Source of the DNA: Rhodoferax sediminis
GTDB lineage: Bacteria; Pseudomonadota; Gammaproteobacteria; Burkholderiales; Burkholderiaceae_C
Direction: 5' to 3'
Length of the DNA stretch: 64,000 nt
NCBI RefSeq assembly: GCF_006970865.1
Contig: NZ_CP035503.1
Coordinates: forward strand, 3,981,001-4,045,000
The notes beneath the pieces are model-generated. The model saw only the letters and a program-made list of their open reading frames with translations. It was not told the origin of the DNA and made no database searches. Positions 36,110-46,327 of the stretch are shown one piece after another; position 1 is the stretch's first letter, and the number at the start of each line of letters is the position of its first letter. Position numbers and translations under genes: made by a program.

Positions 36110-37372
36110 GGCTGCGATAAATGTAGTCACGGTTAAACGGGAAGACGGATTGTGCTCCTTTCATCGCCTCAGACGGAAGATCGTTCGCGGGATGCGCCAG
36201 CAGCATCTGGTGCAGCGATACCCAGCCCTGCTCGAAGCCCATGGCGCTGCCGGCGAGGTACAGCCGGTAGGCCCGCAGGATGCGCTCGGCCCGTGCGTCG
36301 TCACTGGTCGCCCGCAGCACCTTGCGCGCCTCGTCCAGATGCTGCTCCAGCGCGTCCGACCAGGCCCACAGCGTGCGCGCATAGTGGGGCCGCAGATTCT
36401 CGGTATCGACCATCTCCAGGCCCGCCGTGGCGGCGACCCTGAGCATGTGGCTGATATGCACCAGTTCGCCACCGGGGAAGATGTATTTTTCGATGAAATC
36501 CCCCATGCCGGCACCGACCCGGTCGTTCTCCAGGCCGCCGGCCGTGATGCCATGGTTCAGGGCCAGGCCGCCGGGCGCGAGCAGGCGTTGCATCTTGCCG
36601 AAATAGGCTGGCAAATTGGCGTAGCCGACGTGCTCGACCATGCCCACCGAGGCAATGCGGTCGAAGGGCTGCGCTTCGTCGAGCTCGCGGTAGTCGCGCA
36701 GCTCCATGCGCACCCGGCCCTGCAAGCCCTTTTCCCCGATCAGGCGCTGCACGTAGGCCTGCTGGTTTTTCGACAGCGTGATGCCCGTCGCATCGACCCC
36801 GTAATGCTCGGCCGCCCACATCAGCAGCCCGCCCCAACCTGCGCCGATGTCCAGGAAGCGGTCGCCCGGCTTGAGCATCAGCTTGCGGCAAATGTGATCG
36901 AGCTTGGCCTCCTGCGCCTGCGCCACCGTCATCGCGGGGTCGCGGAAATAGGCACAGGAGTACACCCGCAACGGGTCCAGCCAGAGCGAGTAGAAGTCAT
37001 CGCTGACGTCGTAGTGGAACTGGATCTGCTGCGCGTCGCGCTCCTGCGTGTGCGACGCGCGCGAACGGGCGCGTCGCAGCAGGGCGTCCCACCATCGCGT
37101 GTCGGACGCCACGGGGTTGCCCGGCAGCAGGCCCGCCGCGACGGCCATCAGGTCGCGCATGTTGCCTTCAATCTGAACCCGATTCTCGACATACCCCTCC
37201 GCCAGCGCGCCGATTTTTCCGCTGGCAAACGTGGATACGGCCGACCACCGGTTGAATGCCAGCGTCACCAGTGACTGTGCGGAGCCCAGCAACTGCCCCC
37301 CGGCAAACGCAGCGCAACCGGCACAGGCAAATCCGCCAGGCGGGACTCGATTTTTTCAAACAAGCTATGCAT
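36075..37372 (-). pseudogene. cfa: Cyclopropane-fatty-acyl-phospholipid synthase, frameshifted near the N-terminus
   Basis: The SAM-dependent enzyme that adds a methylene to unsaturated membrane lipids. The main frame (from 37292 down) has the AdoMet motif LDIGAGWGGLLMWAAEHYG, the YSCAYF box and MVEHVGYANLPAYF, with the catalytic cysteine/acid region intact to the stop at 36075. The N-terminus, beginning [17 protein letters not shown] at 37372, is in another frame. The two join if one G is added to the G6 run (C6 at 37296-37301 on the plus strand), giving [11 protein letters not shown]. So a one-base deletion in a homopolymer, or a sequencing error, splits the gene. A shorter product from the TTG at 37292 is possible, as it keeps the catalytic domain. 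Confidence 0.82.
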
Positions 37373-37452
37373 ACGTTGATTTTGGCTCGAAAACCATTCT
37401 CGTCAACCCGCGACGGTCATTCACATCCCGTCACATTTTCCAGATCGGCAGT

Positions 37453-37480
37453 TTGACATTTTTTAATTTAAGCCTAAACT
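37453..37480 (+). promoter_or_regulatory. Promoter of the 2-aminobenzoate-type operon
   Basis: TTGACA at 37453-37458, a 16-base AT-rich spacer and TAAACT at 37475-37480. The expected start is near 37487, two bases before the ATG at 37489, and there is no Shine-Dalgarno sequence, so the message may be leaderless. The half-symmetric TTTAAGCCTAAA inside it could be a MarR-family site. Confidence 0.6.
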
Positions 37481-37488
37481 ATTCTTCC

Positions 37489-39846
37489 ATGAACATCCTA
37501 TGCATCGGCGGCGGTCCGTCCGGCCTCTACTTCGCACTGCTGATGAAGCAGCAAGACCCGCAGCACCGCATCACCGTGGTGGAACGCAACCGACCGTTCG
37601 ACACCTTCGGCTGGGGCGTGGTGCTGTCCGACCAGACGCTGGGCAACCTGCACGCGGCCGACGCGGTCTCGGCCCAGCTGATCGGCGACGCCTTCAACCA
37701 CTGGGACGACATCGAGGTGTTTTTCAAGGGCCGCAGCGTGCGCTCGGGCGGCCACGGCTTTTGCGGCATCGGGCGCAAGCGGCTGCTCAACATCCTGCAG
37801 GAGCGCTGCCTGGCGCTGGGCGTGGAGCTGGTGTTCGAAACCGATGTCACCGACGACCAGGCGCTGGCACGGCAGTACCAGGCCGACCTGGTGATTGCCA
37901 GCGACGGACTGAACAGCCGCGTGCGCACGCGCTACGCCGACACCTACCAGCCCGACATCGACACGCGCCAGTGCCGCTTTGTGTGGCTCGGCACGAAAAA
38001 AACTTTTGATGCCTTCACATTCGCCTTCGAGCAGACCGAGCACGGCTGGTTCCAGGCCCACGCCTACAAGTTCGACGACAGCACCTCCACCTTCATCGTG
38101 GAAACCCCCGAAGCGGTCTGGAAGGCGCACGGGCTGGACACGATGCCGCAAGAAGAGGCGATTGCGTTCTGCCAGCGGCTGTTCGCCAAGTACCTGGACG
38201 GCCACGCGCTGGTGAGCAACGCCACGCACCTGCGCGGCTCGGCCATCTGGATCCGTTTTCCGCGCGTGGTGTGCGAGCACTGGGTGCATTGGGTACAACA
38301 GCCGGACGGCGGCACACCGGTGCCGGTGGTACTGATGGGCGACGCCGCGCACACCGCGCATTTCTCGATCGGCAGCGGCACCAAGCTGGCGCTGGAGGAC
38401 GCGATCGACCTGGCGCACGAGTTCAGCACGCACGCCGGCGCGTTCGCCACCCACCAGGATCTGGCAGTGGTCCTGCAAGGCTACGAGGCACGGCGCAGCG
38501 TCGAGGTGCTCAAGATCCAGAACGCCGCGCGCAACTCGACCGAGTGGTTCGAGAACGTGGACCGCTACACGGGCATGGAAATCGAGCAGTTCGCCTACTC
38601 GCTGCTCACGCGCTCGCAGCGCATCAGCCACGAGAACCTGCGCCTGCGCGATGCGAAATGGCTCGAAGGCTACGAGGCCTGGCTGTCGGGCAACAAGCCG
38701 GTACCACCGATGCTGCTGCCGCTCAAGGTGCGCGAACTGGAACTGAAAAACCGCATCGTGTGCTCGCCCATGGCCATGTACAGCGCGGTGGACGGCGTGC
38801 CGCAGGACTTCCACCTCGTGCACCTGGGCGCGCGCGCGCTGGGCGGGGCCGGCCTGGTGTTTGTCGAGATGACCAGCCCGACGCCCGAGGGCCGCATCAC
38901 GCCCGGCTGCACCGGTCTGTGGAACGACATGCAAGAGGCCGCGTTCAAGCGCATCGTCGATTTCGTGCACGGCCAGAGCAGTGCCAAAATCGGCATGCAG
39001 CTCGGCCACAGCGGTCCCAAGGGCTCCACACAGCTGGGCTGGCAGACCACCGACGAGCCGCTGCCCGCGCCTGGAGGGCGCCCCGATGCGGCGCCGAACT
39101 GGCCGCTGCTGGGCGCCAGCGCCGTGCCCTATGGCGCGCAGAACCAGACGCCGCACGCCATGACGCGCGCCGACATGGAGCTGCTCACCCGGCAGTTTGT
39201 CGACAGCACGCGGCGCGCGGTTGCGGCCGGCTTCGACTGGCTGGAGCTGCACTGCGCGCACGGCTATTTGCTCTCGTGCTTCATCACGCCGCTGACGAAC
39301 CGGCGCAGCGACGAGTACGGCGGCAGCCTGGAAAACCGTTGCCGCTACCCACTTGAAGTATTCCGTGCCATGCGCGAGGCGTGGCCTGCGCACCTGCCCA
39401 TGAGTGTGCGCATCTCGGCGCACGACTGGGTGCCGGGCGGCATCACGGGCGACGACGCGGTGCAAATCGCGCGCCTGTTCAATGCGACGGGCTGCGACTT
39501 CATCGACGTGTCCTCGGGCCAGACCACGCGCGCGGCCAAACCGGTGTACGGGCGCATGTACCAGACCCCGTTTGCCGATCGGATCCGCAACGAAGTGGGC
39601 ATCCAGACCATTGCGGTCGGCGCCATCACCGAGGCCGACCACGCCAACAGCATCATCGCGGCCGGCCGCGCCGACCTGTGCGCGATTGCACGCCCGCACC
39701 TGGCAGACCCGGCCTGGACGCTGCATGAGGCCGCCAGGCTGCAAAGCCGCGCGGTCGACTGGCCCAAGCAGTACCTGAGCGGGCGCGACCAGTTGTACCG
39801 CGAAGCTCTCAAGCAAAAACAGGCTGCAGCCCTTGAAGTGCATTGA
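37489..39846 (+). CDS. Fused FAD monooxygenase / old-yellow-enzyme oxidoreductase (2-aminobenzoyl-CoA monooxygenase/reductase-like)
   Basis: A 785-residue natural fusion. Residues 1 to about 390 form an aromatic-ring flavin monooxygenase ([15 protein letters not shown] at residues 4-18; [18 protein letters not shown] at about 278-295). Residues from about 405 form an old-yellow-enzyme-like reductase ([44 protein letters not shown]). This pairing is that of 2-aminobenzoyl-CoA monooxygenase/reductase from Azoarcus, which hydroxylates and reduces the ring of anthraniloyl-CoA; database entries often call it salicylyl-CoA 5-hydroxylase/oxidoreductase. The downstream CoA ligase, dehydrogenase, hydratase and Rid protein fit the anthranilate route. 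An upstream in-frame extension is not supported, as the FAD motif begins right at this ATG. Confidence 0.88.
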   Translation: MNILCIGGGPSGLYFALLMKQQDPQHRITVVERNRPFDTFGWGVVLSDQTLGNLHAADAVSAQLIGDAFNHWDDIEVFFKGRSVRSGGHGFCGIGRKRLLNILQERCLALGVELVFETDVTDDQALARQYQADLVIASDGLNSRVRTRYADTYQPDIDTRQCRFVWLGTKKTFDAFTFAFEQTEHGWFQAHAYKFDDSTSTFIVETPEAVWKAHGLDTMPQEEAIAFCQRLFAKYLDGHALVSNATHLRGSAIWIRFPRVVCEHWVHWVQQPDGGTPVPVVLMGDAAHTAHFSIGSGTKLALEDAIDLAHEFSTHAGAFATHQDLAVVLQGYEARRSVEVLKIQNAARNSTEWFENVDRYTGMEIEQFAYSLLTRSQRISHENLRLRDAKWLEGYEAWLSGNKPVPPMLLPLKVRELELKNRIVCSPMAMYSAVDGVPQDFHLVHLGARALGGAGLVFVEMTSPTPEGRITPGCTGLWNDMQEAAFKRIVDFVHGQSSAKIGMQLGHSGPKGSTQLGWQTTDEPLPAPGGRPDAAPNWPLLGASAVPYGAQNQTPHAMTRADMELLTRQFVDSTRRAVAAGFDWLELHCAHGYLLSCFITPLTNRRSDEYGGSLENRCRYPLEVFRAMREAWPAHLPMSVRISAHDWVPGGITGDDAVQIARLFNATGCDFIDVSSGQTTRAAKPVYGRMYQTPFADRIRNEVGIQTIAVGAITEADHANSIIAAGRADLCAIARPHLADPAWTLHEAARLQSRAVDWPKQYLSGRDQLYREALKQKQAAALEVH

Positions 39847-39852
39847 CTTATA

Positions 39853-39869
39853 GCTATTGAATTAATAGC
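39853..39869 (+). promoter_or_regulatory. Inverted repeat upstream of marR gene
   Basis: GCTATT and AATAGC around GAATT, between the fusion gene and the MarR-family gene. It could be a regulator site. Its TAGCTATT also resembles the left end of family A, so it may instead be a decayed repeat. I cannot decide between them. Confidence 0.4.
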
Positions 39870-39891
39870 AATTGAACTGAAAGACTGAATC

Positions 39892-40364
39892 ATGGACCTC
39901 GAAGCACGCGCCCACAGTGAACACCCTGAAGCGCTGCGCCTGTGGCTGCGCCTGTTGACCTGCACGCAGCTGATCGAAAAGCAGGTGCGCAGCGGCCTGC
40001 GCGAGCAGTTCGACACCACCCTGCCCCGCTTCGACCTGATGGCGCAGCTCGAGCGCACGGAGGGCGGCATGAAGATGAACGAGCTGTCGCGCCGCATGAT
40101 GGTTACGGGCGGCAACGTCACCGGCATCACTGACCAGCTGGTGGCCGAGGGCCTGGTGGAGCGGCTCGAGGTGGCCGGCGACCGCCGCGCCTTCCTGGTG
40201 CGCATGACGCCCAAGGGCCGCAAACAGTTCCACGAGATGGCGCAGCGGCACGAGGGCTGGATCGTGGACGCTTTCGCGAGCCTGGGCGCCAAAGAAATCG
40301 CCACGCTGCACAAGCTGCTGGGCAAGGTCAAGGACCACGTCAGTACCGATTTTCTGGAGATCAC

Positions 40365-40368
<4 letters not shown>
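39892..40368 (+). CDS. MarR-family regulator of the catabolic operon
   Basis: A 158-residue winged-helix protein: [20 protein letters not shown] at the DNA-binding domain's start, recognition helix [14 protein letters not shown], and wing [13 protein letters not shown]. MarR-family repressors in such operons often respond to a CoA-thioester of the substrate; that is inference here. Its TGA overlaps the ATG of the enoyl-CoA hydratase gene (ATGA), so it is inside the operon it probably controls. Confidence 0.9.
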
Positions 40369-41219
<851 letters not shown>

Positions 41220-41222
41220 AGA

Positions 41223-42413
41223 ATGCGCTCCCCCACACAACACCTGGCGCTGCCGTTTTTCGACGAAGCGCACCGCGCGCTGGGCGAGCGCCTGGCCGAC
41301 TGGGCGCCACAGCAGAGCGTTGACGAGTCGGACGACCGGCGCGCCTGCAAGGAATGGGTCGCCCTGCTCGGCACGCACGGCTGGCTGCGCTACTGCGTAC
41401 CGGCCGAGCACGGCGGCGCGCTGGAGCGGCTCGACTCGCGCGCGCTGGTGATCTTGCGCGAGACGCTGGCCTTCCACTCACCGCTGGCCGACTTTGCCTT
41501 TGCCATGCAGGGCCTGGGCAGCGGCGCCATCACGCTGGCGGGCACGCCCGCGCAGCAGGCGGCCTATCTGCCCGCGGTGGCCCGGGGCGCCAAGATTGCC
41601 GCTTTTGCGCTGAGCGAGCCCGATGCCGGCTCGGACGCGGGCGCTATGAAAACAGAAGCTACTCGCGCAGACCCGGCAAGGGCTACAGGCACATTTGATG
41701 CCTATACCCTGAACGGCACCAAGACCTGGATCAGCAATGGCGGCATCGCCGACTTCTACTGCGTCTTCGCCAAGACCGATGTGGCGGCCGGCACGCGCGG
41801 CATCACCGCCTTCATCGTCGATGCCGCCACCGGGGGGCTGGACACGTCGGAGCACATCGCCGTCATGGCGCCGCATCCGCTGGCCACGCTCAAGTTCGAT
41901 CAGTGCACCATTCCCGCGAGCGCGCAGCTCGGCGCCCTGAATGGCGGCTTCAAGCTCGCCATGCAAACGCTGGACATCTTCCGCGCGTCCGTGGCGGGCG
42001 CCGCGCTGGGCATGGCGCGGCGCGCGCTGGCTGAGGCCGTGTCGCACGCCAAGCAACGCCGGATGTTCGGCCAGACGCTGGCCGACTTCCAGCTCACGCA
42101 GGCCAGGCTTGGCGAGATGGCGGCGCTGGTCGATGCGGCAGCGCTGTTGACCTACCGCGCCGCCTGGCTGCGCGACGAGGGCGAAAAGCATGGCGGCGTG
42201 CGCGTCACGACGGAAGCCGCCATGGCCAAGATGACGGCGACCGAGAATGCCCAGCGCGTGATCGACATGGCGCTGCAGCTGCACGGCGGCCTGGGCGTAA
42301 AGGTTGGCATGAAGGTGGAGAGTCTGTACCGCGACATCCGCTCGCTGCGCATCTACGAAGGCGCCACCGAGGTGCAGCAGCTGATCATCGGCAAATCTGT
42401 TCTACAGGGGTAA
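41223..42413 (+). CDS. Acyl-CoA dehydrogenase
   Basis: A flavin enzyme that introduces a double bond into an acyl-CoA, 396 residues. It has the family motifs [15 protein letters not shown] and [21 protein letters not shown]. The catalytic base is probably the Glu of [16 protein letters not shown] near the end. Between the two early motifs, residues about 141-159 ([17 protein letters not shown]) are coded by a family A repeat, where other members have a short loop. It is probably the dehydrogenase step on the ring-reduced CoA intermediate in 2-aminobenzoate degradation. Confidence 0.92.
   Translation: MRSPTQHLALPFFDEAHRALGERLADWAPQQSVDESDDRRACKEWVALLGTHGWLRYCVPAEHGGALERLDSRALVILRETLAFHSPLADFAFAMQGLGSGAITLAGTPAQQAAYLPAVARGAKIAAFALSEPDAGSDAGAMKTEATRADPARATGTFDAYTLNGTKTWISNGGIADFYCVFAKTDVAAGTRGITAFIVDAATGGLDTSEHIAVMAPHPLATLKFDQCTIPASAQLGALNGGFKLAMQTLDIFRASVAGAALGMARRALAEAVSHAKQRRMFGQTLADFQLTQARLGEMAALVDAAALLTYRAAWLRDEGEKHGGVRVTTEAAMAKMTATENAQRVIDMALQLHGGLGVKVGMKVESLYRDIRSLRIYEGATEVQQLIIGKSVLQG
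41643..41698 (+). repeat. Family A dispersed repeat, copy 7, inside acyl-CoA dehydrogenase gene
   Basis: GCTATGAAAACAGAAGCTAC, then AAGGGCTACAGGCACATTTG. It lies inside the coding region, in frame and free of stop codons, in the loop after the EPDAGSD motif. Confidence 0.72.
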
Positions 42414-42416
42414 ATC

Positions 42417-44051
42417 ATGTCTGTTCACCTGACGCAAAGTGTCAGCGCCCAATCCGACCGCTTCGTGCACGACCAGCTGCCGCCACCGGCGCAGTGGCCC
42501 GAGCTGCGCTACGACCTGCCCGAGCTGCAGCTGCCCGACCAGCTCAACCTGGTGGAAGAGCTGCTCGACAAGGCAGCCGGCAAAAGCTGGGCGCACCGGC
42601 CCCTGCTGCGCTCGCCCCCCACCACGTTCAGCTACGCCGAGGTACGGGGGCGCGTGGACCGCATTGCCCGGGTGCTGACCGAGGACCTGGGCCTGGTTCC
42701 GGGCAACCGCGTCTTGCTGCGCGGCGGCAACTCCATCGGCATGGCGCTGGCGTGGCTGGCCGTGGTCAAGGCCGGGCTGATCGCAGTGGCCACCATGCCG
42801 CTGCTGCGCGCGAAGGAGCTGGGCGCCGTCATCGACAAGGCCCAGCCCAGCGTGGCGTTGTGCGACGCCAAACTGCTGGACGAATTGCAAATGGCACAGC
42901 AGCAGCATCCGGTGCTGCGCAGCATCGTGAAGTTCAATGCGCCCGATGATCCGCAGGACCTGGGCGCTCTGTGCGCCGCCAAGCCCGGCCATTTCCCGCC
43001 CTGCCCCACGGCCGCCGACGACATTGCCGTCCTGGCCTTCACCTCGGGCACCACGGGCAAACCCAAGGCGGCGGTGCACACGCACCGCGACATCCTGGCG
43101 GCCTGTGAGGCGTGGCCGCGCCATGTGCTCAAGGCCGGTCCCACCGACATTGTGGTGGGCTCGCCGCCGCTGGCCTTCACGTTCGGGCTCGGCGGGCTGC
43201 TGGTGTTCCCGATGTGGGCCGGCGCTTCCGTGTATTTCCCCAATATCGCCTACACGCCCGAAGGCATGGTCAAGCTCATCAACGAGGTGGGCGCCACCAT
43301 CTGCTACACCGCGCCGACGTTCTACCGGCAGATGGCGCCCTACGCCAGGCAGCACGGCCTGCCCAGGCTGCATACCTGCACGAGCGCCGGCGAAGCCCTG
43401 CCGGACGCCACGCGCCAACTCTGGAAGGAGGCGACCGGCATCGAGATACTGGACGGCATCGGCGCCACCGAGATGTTTCACATCTTCATCTCCAGCGCCG
43501 GGGCCGAGGTGCGCCGCGGCGCCATCGGCAAGGTGGTGCCGGGCTATCGCGCCAAAGTGGTGGATGACAACGGCCGGGAAGTGCCGCGCGGCACCATCGG
43601 CAAGCTCGCGGTGATGGGCCCGACGGGTTGCAGGTACATGGGCGACGCGCGCCAGAGCAACTACGTCAGGGACGGCTGGAACTACCCGGGCGACGCCTTT
43701 ATTCAGGATGCCGATGGCTACTTCTTCTACCAGTCGCGTGACGACGACATGATCATCACCGCGGGCTACAACGTCGGTGGCCCCGAGGTGGAAGATGCGC
43801 TGCTGAAACACCCCGCGGTGGCCGAATGCGCGGTGATCGGCAAGCCCGACCTCGAGCGCGGCATGGTGGTCAAGGCTTTTTGTGTGCTAAAGCCCGGCCA
43901 GACGGGTGACGCCGCGCTGGTCAAGGCGCTGCAGGACCATGTCAAGGCCGAGATTGCGCCGTATAAATACCCGCGCGAGATCGAGTTCGTGGCCAGCCTG
44001 CCGCGCACCGAGACCGGCAAGCTGCAGCGCTTCAAGCTGCGCCAGGCCTGA
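42417..44051 (+). CDS. Benzoate/2-aminobenzoate-CoA ligase family protein
   Basis: An aryl acid:CoA ligase of 544 residues, of the benzoate-CoA ligase family. The P-loop is FTSGTTGKPKAAVHTH, with the aryl-binding region AFTFGLGGLLVFPMW, adenylation motif DGIGATEMFHIF, hinge SRDDDMIITAGYNVGGPEVE and catalytic Lys in PRTETGKLQRFKLR. In this operon it most likely makes 2-aminobenzoyl-CoA, the substrate of the fused monooxygenase. The acid specificity is inferred from context. Confidence 0.88.
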   Translation: MSVHLTQSVSAQSDRFVHDQLPPPAQWPELRYDLPELQLPDQLNLVEELLDKAAGKSWAHRPLLRSPPTTFSYAEVRGRVDRIARVLTEDLGLVPGNRVLLRGGNSIGMALAWLAVVKAGLIAVATMPLLRAKELGAVIDKAQPSVALCDAKLLDELQMAQQQHPVLRSIVKFNAPDDPQDLGALCAAKPGHFPPCPTAADDIAVLAFTSGTTGKPKAAVHTHRDILAACEAWPRHVLKAGPTDIVVGSPPLAFTFGLGGLLVFPMWAGASVYFPNIAYTPEGMVKLINEVGATICYTAPTFYRQMAPYARQHGLPRLHTCTSAGEALPDATRQLWKEATGIEILDGIGATEMFHIFISSAGAEVRRGAIGKVVPGYRAKVVDDNGREVPRGTIGKLAVMGPTGCRYMGDARQSNYVRDGWNYPGDAFIQDADGYFFYQSRDDDMIITAGYNVGGPEVEDALLKHPAVAECAVIGKPDLERGMVVKAFCVLKPGQTGDAALVKALQDHVKAEIAPYKYPREIEFVASLPRTETGKLQRFKLRQA

Positions 44052-44094
44052 GCGCCGGCCTGCGCCAGCGACCATGGACGAATTAGGAAATCCA

Positions 44095-44490
44095 ATGAGA
44101 ACACTTTTGCAGCCACCCGGATGGACCGCCCCCAAAGGGTACGCAAACGGCATCGCCGCGCGCGGCACCCAGGTTTTCGTGGGCGGCCAGATCGGCTGGA
44201 ACGCACAGCAGCAGTTCGAGTCGGATGACTTTATCGCCCAGACCGCACAGACCCTGCGCAATATCGTGGCCGTGCTGAAAGAAGCCGGTGCCGGACCCCA
44301 GCACATGGTGCGCATGACCTGGTACATCCTGGACCGGGTGGAATACAACAGCCGCCTACCCGAACTAGGCGTGGTTTACCGCGAGGTGCTGGGCCGCAAC
44401 TTCCCGGCCATGACCTGCGTGCAGGTGGCCGCACTGATGGAAGCGCGCGCCAAGGTCGAGATCGAGGTGACGGCCGTGCTGCCGGATTGA
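44095..44490 (+). CDS. Rid-family (RidA/YjgF-like) protein lacking the usual active-site Arg
   Basis: A 131-residue Rid-fold protein. RidA deaminates enamine/imine intermediates with an Arg in a PAR motif. Here the matching site reads NFPAMTCVQVAAL, so the Arg is Met, as in other Rid subfamilies. The end VEIEVTAVLPD is typical. It is the last gene of the operon, after the CoA ligase. A role in handling the enamine formed when the amino-bearing ring is reduced is attractive but is inference. The ATG at 44095 follows TTAGGAAATCC; a start at 44074 is also possible. Confidence 0.88.
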   Translation: MRTLLQPPGWTAPKGYANGIAARGTQVFVGGQIGWNAQQQFESDDFIAQTAQTLRNIVAVLKEAGAGPQHMVRMTWYILDRVEYNSRLPELGVVYREVLGRNFPAMTCVQVAALMEARAKVEIEVTAVLPD

Positions 44491-44497
44491 AACCGGA

Positions 44498-45163
44498 TCA
44501 GCTGCTGCGCGCCAGCAGCGGACCCACCACGCGCTGCAGCCGCTGCGCCGTCCACTCGGGTGGATCGGCGTCCCAGCCGTTGTCGGCCAGCCGGCCGGCA
44601 CGGTCGATGACGAAGCTCACAGGCAGGCGCCAGATACGGCCATAGGCCGGGACCCAGGGACTCTCCAGCAGCCCCACCGGAAAGCTCAGGCTGGCCGCGA
44701 CCGTGCGCACCTTGGGCAGATTCTGGGCCTCGTCCAGGCTGAAACCCAGCACCTGCAGGCCTTGCGGCGCATGACGTGCGGCGTAGGCCGAGAGTAGGGG
44801 CAGCTCCTCGCGGCAGGGCACGCACCAGGTGGCCCAGAAGGTGGCGATCACCACCTGCCCGAGCAGGTCGCGCGTGGCAATGCTGCGCCCGTCCAGCGTG
44901 TGCAGCACCAGGGGCGGTGCCGGCTGGCCGGTCTTCAGGTCGTTCGCGCGTGCCGGCGGCGCGCACAGGGCGCCAGCACCTGCGATACCGATCGCGGCGG
45001 CACCGCGCAGCAGGGCCCGGCGCTGCGCATCGGGTGACGGATCGGACCGGTGCGCGGCGGCACGTGGGGAGCGGAATTCGCGAGCCATTTCAGTGATGGA
45101 AGGGAGCAGATCGTGATTGTCGCCGGGACCGCTGCCGCCCGCCTGGCGTGTACCGAAGTTCAT
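44498..45163 (-). CDS. TlpA/ResA-like thioredoxin-fold protein with Tat signal
   Basis: An exported thiol-disulfide oxidoreductase, 221 residues from the first start. A twin-arginine motif (RRALLRGAAAIGIAGAGAL) leads the signal. The mature domain has the active site FWATWCVPCREELPLL. The start ATG at 45163 lies two bases after the stop of the outer-membrane protein gene, which suggests coupling; the ATG at 45088 is an alternative that still keeps the Tat motif. It is the third gene of a DUF2946 / outer-membrane / TlpA set, so a role in periplasmic copper or cytochrome-cysteine reduction is likely. Confidence 0.85.
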   Translation of the reverse strand: MNFGTRQAGGSGPGDNHDLLPSITEMAREFRSPRAAAHRSDPSPDAQRRALLRGAAAIGIAGAGALCAPPARANDLKTGQPAPPLVLHTLDGRSIATRDLLGQVVIATFWATWCVPCREELPLLSAYAARHAPQGLQVLGFSLDEAQNLPKVRTVAASLSFPVGLLESPWVPAYGRIWRLPVSFVIDRAGRLADNGWDADPPEWTAQRLQRVVGPLLARSS

Positions 45164-45165
45164 GT

Positions 45166-46200
45166 TCAGAAGGAATGGCTAAGCCCGACCGTGGCCGCCC
45201 AGCGCGGAAACAGCTGGTAGCCCTCGAGCCGGCTGAATACCGGCAACTGCACAAAGCCATAGAGCTGTGTGTTCCTTGCGACGGCCACGGTGACGCCCGG
45301 GCTCAGATAGGCCACGGTGCCCGCCGTGTCCGCGGTATCGGCCAGCGCGCCCTGGTCATGGCTCTTGTGCGTGAGGTTGACCTGCAGTTGCGGCACGATA
45401 TCCGGGTTGGCCTCGTAGCGCAGGCCGAAGCTCACGCTGGCCAGGTTCCCGGGCCGGTAGTCGGCGCCGGCCTGGTCGAGACGCTGCGTCACCGCGGCCT
45501 GGAACTGGCCGTTCACGAAGGCGTCGAAATTCTGGCTCACCGGCTGGTAATAATAGGCGCCCACAATCATGTCGGTGCTGCCGGTGCCGGCCTGCAGGCT
45601 GGTGTCGAGCAGGCTGCCGGTGCCGGGACCCGAAGCAAAGGCGACAGGGTTGCGCCCGACGGTGCCCGTGCCGGCGGCGGTGGGTCCGCCATAGTTGCCC
45701 GTGGGCAGTTTCACACCGAGCTGAAACCCGAGGTTGTGCGTCGGCAGCAGACCCTGGTAGCTGGTGATGAATTTGATGTCGCCCAGGCTGGAGACGGTGG
45801 CACCGCTGAGCTCGCCCAAACTGAGCGGGTTGCTCGCGGAGCCGAAAGTCGTGTGGCTGCGGTCGATGTACGGCACCATGAGCTTGAAATTCCAGTCCGC
45901 GCTAGGCGCGTAGCCGAGGCCCAGAGTGACGTAGCGGTTGACGGTGCCGCTCTCCACCTCCTGGTCGCCGCCGGCGTTGTTGATCGCAGCCACCTGCGCG
46001 GGAGAAATGCTGTTCGCGCCGAGGCGAAGCTGGTTCTGGTTGAGATAATCGTATTGCAGGCTGATCATCCAGCCGGTAGAGGCCGAATAACCCATGGCGG
46101 CATCGGGGGACAGGGAACAGCCGCAGGTGGCGCAGGCAAAAACGGCGCTGACAGGCACAGTGGTCAGCAGCGCGACAAGAATTGAATAAGGTTTTTTCAT
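45166..46200 (-). CDS. Outer-membrane beta-barrel protein with N-terminal CxxCxC motif
   Basis: A 344-residue outer-membrane protein of unknown function. The signal peptide is MKKPYSILVALLTTVPVSAV plus FA, and the mature chain begins with the cysteine cluster CATCGCSLSPDAA, which could bind metal. The rest is rich in amphipathic strands (GWMISLQYDYLNQNQLR, GDIKFITSYQG, GVKLPTGNYGGP) and ends in Phe (TVGLSHSF). It is not a TonB-dependent receptor, as there is no plug domain. It sits between a DUF2946 gene and a TlpA-like gene, so a link to copper is inferred. Confidence 0.75.
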   Translation of the reverse strand: MKKPYSILVALLTTVPVSAVFACATCGCSLSPDAAMGYSASTGWMISLQYDYLNQNQLRLGANSISPAQVAAINNAGGDQEVESGTVNRYVTLGLGYAPSADWNFKLMVPYIDRSHTTFGSASNPLSLGELSGATVSSLGDIKFITSYQGLLPTHNLGFQLGVKLPTGNYGGPTAAGTGTVGRNPVAFASGPGTGSLLDTSLQAGTGSTDMIVGAYYYQPVSQNFDAFVNGQFQAAVTQRLDQAGADYRPGNLASVSFGLRYEANPDIVPQLQVNLTHKSHDQGALADTADTAGTVAYLSPGVTVAVARNTQLYGFVQLPVFSRLEGYQLFPRWAATVGLSHSF

Positions 46201-46327
46201 CGGTATCTCGCAAGCGCGGAGCGTTGCCCCTACGCGAAAAATCAAGATGTTGGGGGCCACTGAAGCGGCCGGGCTGAATCTCCCGTGCGGACCACAAGCG
46301 CAGCGGGAAGCAGATCTGTTGCAGGCG

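Noticed and set aside
37498..39843. A 781-codon minus-strand frame opposite the fused monooxygenase gene
   Set aside because: Antisense shadow with no domain, while the sense frame carries FAD and old-yellow-enzyme motifs.
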